Shown here piece by piece: positions 32,901-39,875 of a stretch of 43,659 bases of DNA. The position numbers were made by a program, and so were the translations under genes. Source of the stretch: Paenibacillus pasadenensis (lineage in GTDB: Bacteria > Bacillota > Bacilli > Paenibacillales > Paenibacillaceae); assembly GCF_023715725.1 (NCBI RefSeq), contig NZ_JAMBOT010000019.1, positions 1 through 43,659 of the forward strand. Direction: 5' to 3'. Each line of letters begins with the position of its first letter. Position 1 is the stretch's first letter. The notes under the pieces were generated by a model. The model did not search any database. It was not told where the DNA came from and saw only the letters and a program-made list of their open reading frames with translations.

Positions 32901-34489
32901 CGACGGCCGCCAATGCCATCACGTTCAGCGTTGCCGGACCGGGACGGATCGTCGGCGACAGCTCGATTAACGCTAACCCGGCGAACGCCTCGGCTGGCAT
33001 CGCCACGGCGCTGCTTCAGGCTTCGCGCAATGCGGGCGCCATTACGGTAACCGCCACGGCTGCCGGATTGGCTTCCGGCACGGCAAGCACAACAAGCGTC
33101 GCGGATCAGCCGGACACGATCTGGCCGCTTAAAGACGCTGCAAAAGGCGCCGATGTGGGCTGGCTGAGCCAGCTGGAAAGCCTCGGCTACAAGTGGGTTA
33201 ACGATCAGGGCGTCGAGCAGGACGCGCTGCAGATTTTGAAGGACAGCGGCGTTGATTCCATCCGTTTGCGCGCCTTTGTTAATCCCCCGGCGAGCAGCAC
33301 CTTTACGCAGGGCGGAGTGACCAGCTATCTCGGTTTTGCGGATAAAGCCAGCGTTGTCTCCATGGCGAAACGGGCAAGCGACCTCGGCTTCCGCATTATG
33401 CTCACGCTGCATTACAGCGACGTTTGGGCTGATCCCGGCAAGCAGTACAAGCCTGGAGCATGGTCTGGACACAGCTTTGCGCAGCTGAAAACGGCTGTGT
33501 ACGACTATACCTATGACCTGATGAACACGCTGAAGCAAAACGGCGTCGATCCGGAATGGGTTCAGGTTGGCAACGAAATTAATTACGGCATGATTTGGCC
33601 GGAGGGCAGCACTTCCAACTTCAATCAATTGACGCAGTTAATTAACAGCGGCTACGACGCGATTAAGGCCGTTAATGAAAAAACGAAGGTGATCGTGCAT
33701 CTGTCCAGCGGCTCGGACAATACCTTTTCCCGCAACTGGTTTGATCAATTCGTCAGCAACGGCGGCAAAATGGATGTGCTTGGCTTCTCGTACTACCCGT
33801 TCTGGATCGGCGGAAACAACGTCCAGGGACTGACCAACAATCTGACCGACATGGCTGCGCGATACGGCAAAGAGGTTGTCGTTACGGAGGTTGGCGGCCA
33901 TGCAACCGATCCGGTCGGCACGTACAAAATTTTGGAGGATACGCAAAAGGCAATTGCAAAGGTGCCCGGCGGAAAAGGGCTTGGCACGTTTTACTGGGAG
34001 CCGGAATCGGCGCCGGAAATTTTGCCGGACAACTATCCGCTTGGCGCTAGCAAGCTTGTCGGGGAAAAAAAGCTGCAGTTCACAAAAGCGCTCAGCGCCT
34101 TCAAGGGTGTTGTCACTGCGGCTGAAATTGAGGATACCGCTACAGGAACCGGCGACAACCAGTTCCAATATGTCGGCACCTGGTCGAGCAGCGCGAACGA
34201 TCATTGGACCAATGTGTCCGGCAGCTATTTCAACTTCAGGTTCACGGGTACGGAAATTACGCTGATTGGCGCCAAAGATCCGGGGCATGGCATCGCCGCG
34301 ATTTCCATCGACGGAGGCCCGGAAACGATGGTCGATCTGTACGCGCCGACGCGCCAGATCGTGCCGTATTTCAACTCCGGCCCGCTGGCGCAGGGGCCGC
34401 ATACGGTCAAAGTGCGGGTAACAAACACCAAAAACAGCTCGTCTTCCAATACGTATGTCGTTGTGGATAGAGCGCAGGTGACTTACTGA
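29948..34489 (+). CDS. Secreted GH2-GH53 fusion (beta-galactosidase and endo-galactanase)
   Basis: A 1513-residue exported enzyme. In order: signal peptide (1-31); two homologous beta-sandwich modules (about 38-160 and 166-285); GH2 beta-galactosidase-like region (about 296-950) with jelly roll, Ig-like domain, barrel (acid/base E705 in WEASLNES, nucleophile E762 in ISEYGDWEFGG) and a C-terminal domain; a BIG/invasin-like domain (about 960-1053); a GH53 endo-beta-1,4-galactanase barrel (about 1057-1385) with E1210 in QVGNEINYG and E1314 in VVTEVGGH; and a third copy of the first module (about 1392-1513). The two activities would together degrade pectic galactan to galactose. No sortase or SLH anchor is seen. 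GTG at 29954 has better spacing to the AAAGGAGG than the ATG and may be the true start. Confidence 0.92.
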   Translation: MGVKRSFSLIAIIMLLWTFAAPIAPSTTAWAEAEAPSVIQDTETGTGVGEFNYVGSWQSDYADHWSNSSGAYFEFKFDGTQIAIKGAKDWKHGIAAISIDGGTETSVDLYAAARETVTYFTSSVLAPGQHTVKVRVTGTKNNASSGTFIPVDSVSVTNDIPPQTFATVENSVYGTGSGQFEYTGSWQSGSSDHWSKTTDASFTFRFEGRAVELIGAKGPAHGIAEISIDGGAEVTVDLYAAARKTVTYFKSPDLAWGSHMVKVRVTGTKNNLATDTNVVVDKAKVNITPAAPEPVEYAPPVTDHRTLSFNNSWKFYRGNKPGAEAVDFDDFTWEDVTLPHSAMLEKADVSDSYQGISWYRRHFFVDGAYSGKKVFIEFEGVMQKADVYVNGNLLATHYGGYLPFTVDVTDAITYGGTDNIIAVKADNTNNADIPPGRGQDSLDFLYQGGIYRDVRMNIMNKLHITDPVYANKPGGGGVFVTSGNVSASSAAIQVKTHVLNETAASQTTQVLTTIVDKDNNVVAQNTSAAQALAAGSDVTITQSLTVNNPQLWSPDSPYLYKVHSVVLKDGQPVDSKTTNTGIRSIEFSHEGGLILNGQRFKGMGTNHHQAYPYLGNAVSNEGQYREAVKLKEAGFQYVRTSHYPVDPAFLAACDELGLMVLESISGWQYFGGETFQNRSYQEIRDMIRRDRNHPSIIAWEASLNESYMTETFAQNAVNIVHQEYPGGYAAGWQFGYLYDVFIGAAQHGIRNTDSTKPIIISEYGDWEFGGANSTSRVARADGEAAMLQQAANFQEALNLNRSKSWFTVDGQWVSIDYNNGFSVSPQQSGVYDLFRLPKFSKYLYESQRDPNLLIPGIDSGPMVKIANNWTSSSPTDVKVYSNAEQVELYVNGTKIATKSPDTDNKSVYLKHAPFTFSGVAFQAGTLMAKALIGGQVVATDTVKTPGAPARIELEMETSNKALTANGADAVFVYAKVVDANGTVVPTAANAITFSVAGPGRIVGDSSINANPANASAGIATALLQASRNAGAITVTATAAGLASGTASTTSVADQPDTIWPLKDAAKGADVGWLSQLESLGYKWVNDQGVEQDALQILKDSGVDSIRLRAFVNPPASSTFTQGGVTSYLGFADKASVVSMAKRASDLGFRIMLTLHYSDVWADPGKQYKPGAWSGHSFAQLKTAVYDYTYDLMNTLKQNGVDPEWVQVGNEINYGMIWPEGSTSNFNQLTQLINSGYDAIKAVNEKTKVIVHLSSGSDNTFSRNWFDQFVSNGGKMDVLGFSYYPFWIGGNNVQGLTNNLTDMAARYGKEVVVTEVGGHATDPVGTYKILEDTQKAIAKVPGGKGLGTFYWEPESAPEILPDNYPLGASKLVGEKKLQFTKALSAFKGVVTAAEIEDTATGTGDNQFQYVGTWSSSANDHWTNVSGSYFNFRFTGTEITLIGAKDPGHGIAAISIDGGPETMVDLYAPTRQIVPYFNSGPLAQGPHTVKVRVTNTKNSSSSNTYVVVDRAQVTY

Positions 34490-34551
34490 GTTAGCAGTTG
34501 AATTAGAGCTTTAACGGAAACTATCAGCCGGCCAGCTGGCATCAACCGAAG

Positions 34552-34587
34552 CAAGCCTTTCCCGATATGGGGAGGGCTTGTTTTTTT
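34552..34587 (+). terminator. Terminator after the GH2-GH53 gene
   Basis: CAAGCCTTTCCC pairs with GGGAGGGCTTG around GATATG, followed by seven T. Confidence 0.92.
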
Positions 34588-34673
34588 GTTTCGCGGCATT
34601 TGAAAGGCGGCTGGTAAAAACAACCTCGTTTGGACATATTAAGCGAAGATGGACTCAGCGAGGAGGCCTTGGC

Positions 34674-35672
34674 ATGGTTAACAAACGGCATGCGGCAAAA
34701 ACTAGGGCTTTTAAAGGAACTAAAGTAGCGGTTATAACGCTTGCCGCTGCGGTGCTGCTGGCATATCCCGCACGCGCGGAGGCGGCGTTTCAGGTTGAGG
34801 CGTTGGCGCCGGAGCAGGCGGCGCCTAACGGCAGCGTGATGCGCCGCTCGGCTGTTCCGATCGGTCCGGCGAGGCCGCTTGTCATTGCGCATCGCGGAGC
34901 ATCGGCTGCTGCGCCGGAAAATACATTAGCCGCCTTTGACCAGGCCGTCAAAACCGGCGCTGACTATATCGAGCTGGATGTGCAGCTATCGCGGGACGGC
35001 ATTCCGTTTGTGCTCCATGATACGGGGCTGGAGCGCACGACCAGCGGCCGCGGGTTGGCTTCAAACCGGACGATGGCGGAGCTGGCGAAGCTGGATGCGG
35101 GCTCGTGGTTTTCGGCAGATTTTAAAAACGAACGCATTCCAACGCTGGAAGAAGTGCTGCGCCGGTACAAGGGGCATGCCGGGCTGCTGATAGAGCTCAA
35201 ACATCCGCAGCTGCAGCCGGGGCTGGAGCATGCGCTGGCGGAAGTGCTGACTCGCTGCGGGATGACCGGCGAAGAACGGCTGGAGGCGAACACTCCGGCG
35301 GCGAGCTGGCAAAGAGCGCCTGTCATTGTGCAGTCATTCAGCCTGCCCGCTCTGCGCCGATTCAACGACCTGCTGCCTTCTATTCCGCTTGGGGTCATTA
35401 TATCCCGGGCGGAGGAGATGGAGCCGGAGCGGCTGCATACTATGGCCGATCTGGCCACCTATGCGAATATCCGCAAGCAGCTGGCCGAGCCCAAGCTTGT
35501 GCGCCGGATTCATAGCAGCGGCATGGCGGTTATGGTGTGGACGGTAGACCGGAGGAGGGAGGCCGTCAAGGCGGTTGCCGCAGGCGCGGACGGAATCGTC
35601 ACCGACGATCCGTATCATTTTCGCGAATGGGTCAAAAAGCCTTCTAGCATACAACGCCGTTCCACCTCATAG
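34674..35672 (+). CDS. Secreted glycerophosphodiester phosphodiesterase
   Basis: A 332-residue exported enzyme that splits glycerophosphodiesters to glycerol-3-phosphate and an alcohol, at the cell surface. A signal peptide (about 1-38, ending PARAEA) precedes the GDPD barrel: VIAHRGASAAAPENT with H73 and R74, YIELDVQLSRDG with E100 and D102, and FVLHDTGLERTT with H116, then LLIELKHP. These are the metal and catalytic residues of the GlpQ/UgpQ family. The frame is open 32 codons further up, but GAGGAGG before the ATG at 34674 and the position of the signal peptide fix the start. Secreted members can act on phospholipid head groups or teichoic acids. Confidence 0.92.
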   Translation: MVNKRHAAKTRAFKGTKVAVITLAAAVLLAYPARAEAAFQVEALAPEQAAPNGSVMRRSAVPIGPARPLVIAHRGASAAAPENTLAAFDQAVKTGADYIELDVQLSRDGIPFVLHDTGLERTTSGRGLASNRTMAELAKLDAGSWFSADFKNERIPTLEEVLRRYKGHAGLLIELKHPQLQPGLEHALAEVLTRCGMTGEERLEANTPAASWQRAPVIVQSFSLPALRRFNDLLPSIPLGVIISRAEEMEPERLHTMADLATYANIRKQLAEPKLVRRIHSSGMAVMVWTVDRRREAVKAVAAGADGIVTDDPYHFREWVKKPSSIQRRSTS

Positions 35673-35713
35673 AATCTAGCAAATAGATTCGGAGAATAGA
35701 AAGGGTGACTGGA

Positions 35714-37690
35714 ATGGCGGCAATGCGCAGGCTGCGGCTGCTCGCGGCAGGAGCGGCAATTTGGATGGGATGGATCGGTATCGGCGGGGGTTCGGGACAA
35801 TGGGGTTCCGGCAATTTGCATCAGCTGGCAGCCCCGCCTGCGGCGTCGTTGGCCTCAGCCTCGGCAGCCCCGGACGAAGCCGGCGAGCCGTTAGTACTGG
35901 AAGCCCTCAAGCGCGCCTCGGCAAAGAGCCCCGGCCATTCATCGCTGGCAGTTGTTGAGGCTGCCGCAGATTCTTCCTTGCCGGACGCGGAGCAGGCTTC
36001 GGGAAAAACATCTGATGCCGCAATGGTTGATGAGGTCGGCGCTGCACCCGTTAAAGGGGGCAATGAGGAAGTGAAGACGGAAGCTGCGGGGAAGCCGGGG
36101 GCTGCGGGACAGGCGGATGTGATAGAGCCGGAGCCGGGGGTAGCGGGAAAGCCGGATGCGAAGGAGCCGAAGACTGGGGTAGCGGGAAAGCCGGATGCAA
36201 AGGAGCCGAAGACTGGGGTTGCCGGGAAGCCGGATGTGAAGGAGTCGAAGACTGGGGTTGCCGGGAAGCCGGATGTGAAGGAGTCGAAGACTGGGGTTGC
36301 CGGGAAGTCGGATGTGAAGGAGTCGAAGCCGGGTACTACGGGAAAACCGAATGTGAAAGAAACGAAACCGGCCTCCCCGGGCAAAACGGTGTATCTCACC
36401 TTTGATGACGGCCCCAGCACCCATACCGCCGAAGTGCTGGATATATTAAAGAAGTATGGGATCAAGGCGACCTTTTTCATGGTAGGCAATCATGTGGAGG
36501 ACCGCCCCGAGCTTGTGAAAAAGGTGCAAAAGGAAGGACATGCCATCGGCAATCATTCTTACGACCATAAATACGACCGTATTTATACCAGCTTCGCGGG
36601 ATACGCACAGCAGACGCTCCTGACGGAAAAAGCGCTGCTGAAGGCAGGGGTGGCGACCAATCTGGTGCGGGCTCCGGGCGGAACGTACAGCAACTTTGAT
36701 GCAGCGTATTTCAAGGCGATGCGGGACGCTGGATACAAAATGGCCGATTGGAACGTGGACAGCGGCGATTCCAAACGGGTCGGCGTCCCGGCGAAGGACA
36801 TCGTTGCGGGTGCAACGTCGGTTTCGCTCAAAAAGGAGATGACCGTGCTTATGCATGACGGGACGGGGCATGCAGAAACGGTCAAGGCGCTGCCTGCCAT
36901 TATTGAATTTTACAAGTCGAAGGGGTACCGGTTCGCGGCGATTACTCCGGAGGTGGAATCGCCTGTGTTTCCGGTTGCGGCAAAGCTGAAATGGAAGCGC
37001 CCGGCTCCAGCGGCAGCCGATATGACCGCGCTGGCGGAGCAGAGCCGCAAGCTGCGGAGCAGTGCCGCATGGCTGGCGGCAAGCGGCGGTCCGGATGAGG
37101 CGATGCCGGCTGCAGCTGCTGGCGGTAAGCAGGCTGCGGGCGGCACCGGCAAGGATGCGGTTGTTGGCGGCAAACAGGCGGAGGGCAGTACTGGCAAGGA
37201 CGCGGTTGTTGGCGGCAAGCAGGCTGCGGGCGGCACTGGCAAGGATGCGGTTACCTTGGGGAAAGCAAACGCAGCTGCCAATGAAGAGGTGCTTGCGCAG
37301 CAAAAGCCGAACGGAAGCAAACTGCCGGACGGTTCAAAATCATACGGTACGCTTCAGGCGGATGTTCTGCTACATTCCAGTTTTGGCGAGCTGCGGATCG
37401 GATATGGAGAGTATGGCGTTGTAGACGGCAGATTGGTCGTTCCGGTCCGGCGAACGGCGGAGGCGCTGGGCGGGACCGTTCACTGGGATGCGGAGACGGG
37501 AACGGCGGCCATTGTAGGTCCCTCCGGCATAGTAGAATTAAACTCCGCCACATCGTTCCGCAGCTTGACCGGAGTCTTGTACGCTCCGCTTGGCGATGTG
37601 CTGGGGCTGTTGGAGCAAATGGTCGTTCGCGCCGATGCTTCGGCGGGGCTGGCCGAGGGATGGCTTGCTGCAGCCGGGGCGGAACCGTAA
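35714..37690 (+). CDS. Polysaccharide deacetylase (CE4) with repeat linkers and C-terminal stalk-like domain
   Basis: A 658-residue exported protein. After a signal peptide (about 1-30) comes a long disordered region ending in six copies of a 13-residue Lys/Pro-rich repeat (AGKPDVKESKTGV type, about 144-220). The NodB deacetylase domain (about 224-415) has TFDDGPS with D231 and D232, metal ligands H281 and H285 in GNHSYDHKY, RAPGG and VLMHDG, so it should be active on N-acetylglucosamine of peptidoglycan. A second repeat (three copies of GGKQAAGGTGKDAVV) separates it from a C-terminal domain (about 555-600) with YGVVDGRLVVPVRRTAEALG and GTVHWDAETGTAAI, the copper-amine-oxidase-N-like stalk domain common in Paenibacillus. 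AAAGGG lies 8 bases before the ATG at 35714; GTG at 35705 is an alternative. Confidence 0.9.
   Translation: MAAMRRLRLLAAGAAIWMGWIGIGGGSGQWGSGNLHQLAAPPAASLASASAAPDEAGEPLVLEALKRASAKSPGHSSLAVVEAAADSSLPDAEQASGKTSDAAMVDEVGAAPVKGGNEEVKTEAAGKPGAAGQADVIEPEPGVAGKPDAKEPKTGVAGKPDAKEPKTGVAGKPDVKESKTGVAGKPDVKESKTGVAGKSDVKESKPGTTGKPNVKETKPASPGKTVYLTFDDGPSTHTAEVLDILKKYGIKATFFMVGNHVEDRPELVKKVQKEGHAIGNHSYDHKYDRIYTSFAGYAQQTLLTEKALLKAGVATNLVRAPGGTYSNFDAAYFKAMRDAGYKMADWNVDSGDSKRVGVPAKDIVAGATSVSLKKEMTVLMHDGTGHAETVKALPAIIEFYKSKGYRFAAITPEVESPVFPVAAKLKWKRPAPAAADMTALAEQSRKLRSSAAWLAASGGPDEAMPAAAAGGKQAAGGTGKDAVVGGKQAEGSTGKDAVVGGKQAAGGTGKDAVTLGKANAAANEEVLAQQKPNGSKLPDGSKSYGTLQADVLLHSSFGELRIGYGEYGVVDGRLVVPVRRTAEALGGTVHWDAETGTAAIVGPSGIVELNSATSFRSLTGVLYAPLGDVLGLLEQMVVRADASAGLAEGWLAAAGAEP
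36143..36376 (+). repeat. 39-bp in-frame tandem repeat, six units
   Basis: Units begin at 36143, 36182, 36221, 36260, 36299 and 36338, each encoding a variant of AGKPDVKESKTGV. The middle copies are nearly identical at the DNA level, the last two are diverged. It forms a charged spacer just before the deacetylase domain. Confidence 0.92.
37121..37255 (+). repeat. 45-bp in-frame tandem repeat, three units
   Basis: Three 45-bp units encode GGKQAAGGTGKDAVV, GGKQAEGSTGKDAVV and GGKQAAGGTGKDAVT, a Gly-rich spacer after the deacetylase domain. Confidence 0.9.
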
Positions 37691-37818
37691 TGAATTAATC
37701 CGGATTTATTCCGACTCATTCGGGCTATGGTTGAGGGAGAAAACAGATTCGAGCTCTTGAGTGGAGAGTGTCCAAGTTCGAAGTTTTGAGCTTACTTGAA
37801 TCTAGTCAATGTAAGTTG

Positions 37819-37844
37819 GCCGACCGGCTACCGGTTGGCTTTTT
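37819..37844 (+). terminator. Terminator after the deacetylase gene
   Basis: GCCGACCGG (37819-37827) pairs with CCGGTTGGC (37831-37839) around CTA, followed by TTTTT. The rest of 37691-37980 shows no gene. Confidence 0.85.
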
Positions 37845-37982
37845 GACTTTTATGATTGAGATAGGTATGTTTCAGACTCGCTCCACTCGAGTCCGGCAAA
37901 CTATGAAGTGAAGGTTAACCCATGCCGGAGGTTGAGGGCAGTTACTATGATGTTACTTGGAAGTTAAGTCAAACCGCTCGTA

Positions 37983-38660
37983 TTGAGCGAGAATAAGGCC
38001 GTTTTTGGTCTTAAAAGAGGCGAATCGTACGTAATGAGCGAGGATAAGGCCGTTTTTGGTCTTAAATGGGGCGAATTGCTCGTGATGAGCGAGGATAAGG
38101 TCGTTTTTGGTCTTAAATGTGGCGCATCGCTCGTGATGAGCGAGGATAAGGCCGTGTTTGGTCTTAAAAGAGGCGCATCGCACGTGATGAGCGAGAATAA
38201 GGCCGTTTTTGGTCTTAAATGTGACGCATCGCTCGTGATGAGCGAGGATAAGGGCATTTTTGGTCTTAAATGGGGTGAATCGCCCGTATTGAGCGAGAAT
38301 AAGGCCGTTTTTGGTCTTAAATGGGGCGAATCGCTCGTGGTGAGCGAGGATAAGGCCGTTTTTGGTCTTAAATGTGACGAATCGCTCGTGGTGAGCGAGA
38401 ATAAGGCCGTTTTTGGTCTTAAATGTGGCACATTGCATGTAATGAGCGAGGATAAGGCCGTTTTTGGTCTCAAATGTGGCGAATTGCTCGTATTGAGCGA
38501 GGATAAGGCCGTTTTTGGTCTTAAATGTGGCGCATCGCACGTATTGAGCGAGAATAAGGCCGTTTTTGGTCTTAAAAGAGGCGAATCGCACGTAATGAGC
38601 GAGGATAAGGCCGTTTTAGGTCTTAAATGTGGCGCATCGCACGTATTGAGCGAGGATAAA
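37983..38660. repeat. Tandem hairpin array 3 (51-bp period, thirteen units)
   Basis: Thirteen full units and one decayed copy. Each contains GATAAGGCC, GTTTTT and GGTCTTAAA (a 7-pair stem with a G-T position) followed by a linker ending CGCTCGTGATGAGCGA in many copies, itself an inverted repeat TCGCTC/GAGCGA. The right arm GGTCTTA is almost invariant, while the left arm varies (TAAGGCC, TAAGGTC, TAAGGGC). The 51-bp period leaves frames open on both strands (245 and 212 codons), but neither has a ribosome binding site. It lies between the deacetylase terminator and the MoxR gene. Confidence 0.94.
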
Positions 38661-38792
38661 CTCTTTTCGCCTGATTCCGATTCTATCTGCTTTTTTAAGA
38701 GACTGTTAACGGAGGTCTAAATCTCTCATCCGCTGTCCACACTGATGAATAGAGAAGATTGATAGATTGGAAGCGGATAGGAGGAAATGACC

Positions 38793-39875
38793 ATGCAAAG
38801 CCAGTCGGGTCAGGAGCGCGACATGTGGGAGGAGCCTCTTGGAGCGGGGCAGGCGCACGGGCAGAGGTGGCAGGGAGCGGGACCGGGATGGTCCGCTCAA
38901 CAGGAGGATTGGCCGGAGCCAAGACAGGCGCTGCTGGCAAGAATGGCCGCTCGTTCGGAAAGTGTGCTGCTCGGAAAAGGAGAAGTGATCGGTTTTGCCA
39001 TGACCGCTATGCTGGCAGGCGGACATGTTTTGCTGGAGGACGTGCCGGGTGTAGGTAAAACGCTGCTCGCCCGGGCGCTCGCGCGCGTGCTTGGAGGCAA
39101 GTTTCAGCGCATCCAGTTCACAGCCGATCTGCTGCCTGCGGATGTGACAGGCTCAGCTGTTTGGAGCAGCAAAATGGAAGAGTTCCTCTATCGAGAAGGT
39201 CCGATTATGGCCAATGTGGTGCTGGCGGACGAGATCAACCGCGCTTCGCCGCGCACGCAGTCGGCGCTGCTGGAGGCAATGGAGGAACGCGCGGTTACGG
39301 TGGACGGCGTTACCCGTCCGCTTCCTGCGCCATGGCTGCTGCTGGCAACGCAAAATCCGCTTGATAGCGAAGGGACGTTTCCGCTGCCGGAAGCGCAGAT
39401 GGACCGTTTTATGATGAGGCTGTCGATCGGATATCCGGAAGCGCGCGAAGAAATTCGTATGCTGGAAATGATGAGCGCCGGCGAGCAGCAGACGCCGGAG
39501 GGTCTGCGGCCTGTCGTGTCTCCGCGCCAGTGGGAAACGATGGCGGGCGAAAGCCGGACCGTCCATTGCAGCCCGGAGCTGCTCGCTTATATGGTGCGCA
39601 TCGTGCAAGCGACCCGCTCCGCCCCTGAGCTGGAGCAGGGCGCAAGCCCGCGCGCCTCGCGCGATTGGCTTCGCGCTTCTCAGGCAGCCGCCTATATCGC
39701 GGGCAGGGATTACGTGCGTCCCGCCGATGTAAAAGCGGTCGCAATGCCCGTGCTGGCTCATCGGCTCTCTGCCCGAGGAGCTTACGGCCAGCCGGATCGC
39801 GGCTCGGCGCTCCGTGTGCTGGAGCGTCTGCAGACGGAGACGCCGCTTCCGGGCAGCGCAAAGGCGGGCAAATGA
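38793..39875 (+). CDS. yeaC: MoxR-family AAA+ ATPase
   Basis: A 360-residue chaperone-like ATPase. After a variable Gln/Gly-rich N-terminus (about 1-42) come Walker A VPGVGKT (84-90), the MoxR stretch RIQFTADLLPADVTG (106-120), Walker B VLADEINRASPRTQSALLEA (143-162) and sensor ATQNPLDSEGTFPLPEAQMD. The first gene of a MoxR, DUF58, transglutaminase operon that matches B. subtilis yeaC-yeaD-yebA. Such operons are thought to assemble or activate exported or membrane complexes, but the client is not known. The ATG at 38793 is 8 bases after AGGAGG; an ATG two codons earlier is too close to it. The stop overlaps the next start (ATGA). Confidence 0.9.
   Translation: MQSQSGQERDMWEEPLGAGQAHGQRWQGAGPGWSAQQEDWPEPRQALLARMAARSESVLLGKGEVIGFAMTAMLAGGHVLLEDVPGVGKTLLARALARVLGGKFQRIQFTADLLPADVTGSAVWSSKMEEFLYREGPIMANVVLADEINRASPRTQSALLEAMEERAVTVDGVTRPLPAPWLLLATQNPLDSEGTFPLPEAQMDRFMMRLSIGYPEAREEIRMLEMMSAGEQQTPEGLRPVVSPRQWETMAGESRTVHCSPELLAYMVRIVQATRSAPELEQGASPRASRDWLRASQAAAYIAGRDYVRPADVKAVAMPVLAHRLSARGAYGQPDRGSALRVLERLQTETPLPGSAKAGK

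Noticed and set aside
31016..34402. Several long minus-strand frames opposite the GH2-GH53 gene
   Set aside because: Shadows of a well-supported coding strand with intact catalytic motifs; no ribosome binding sites.
37953..38720. 245-codon + and 212-codon - repeat frames in array 3
   Set aside because: Both strands are equally open because the unit is 51 bp; neither start has a ribosome binding site and the + one begins with TTG within the repeat.
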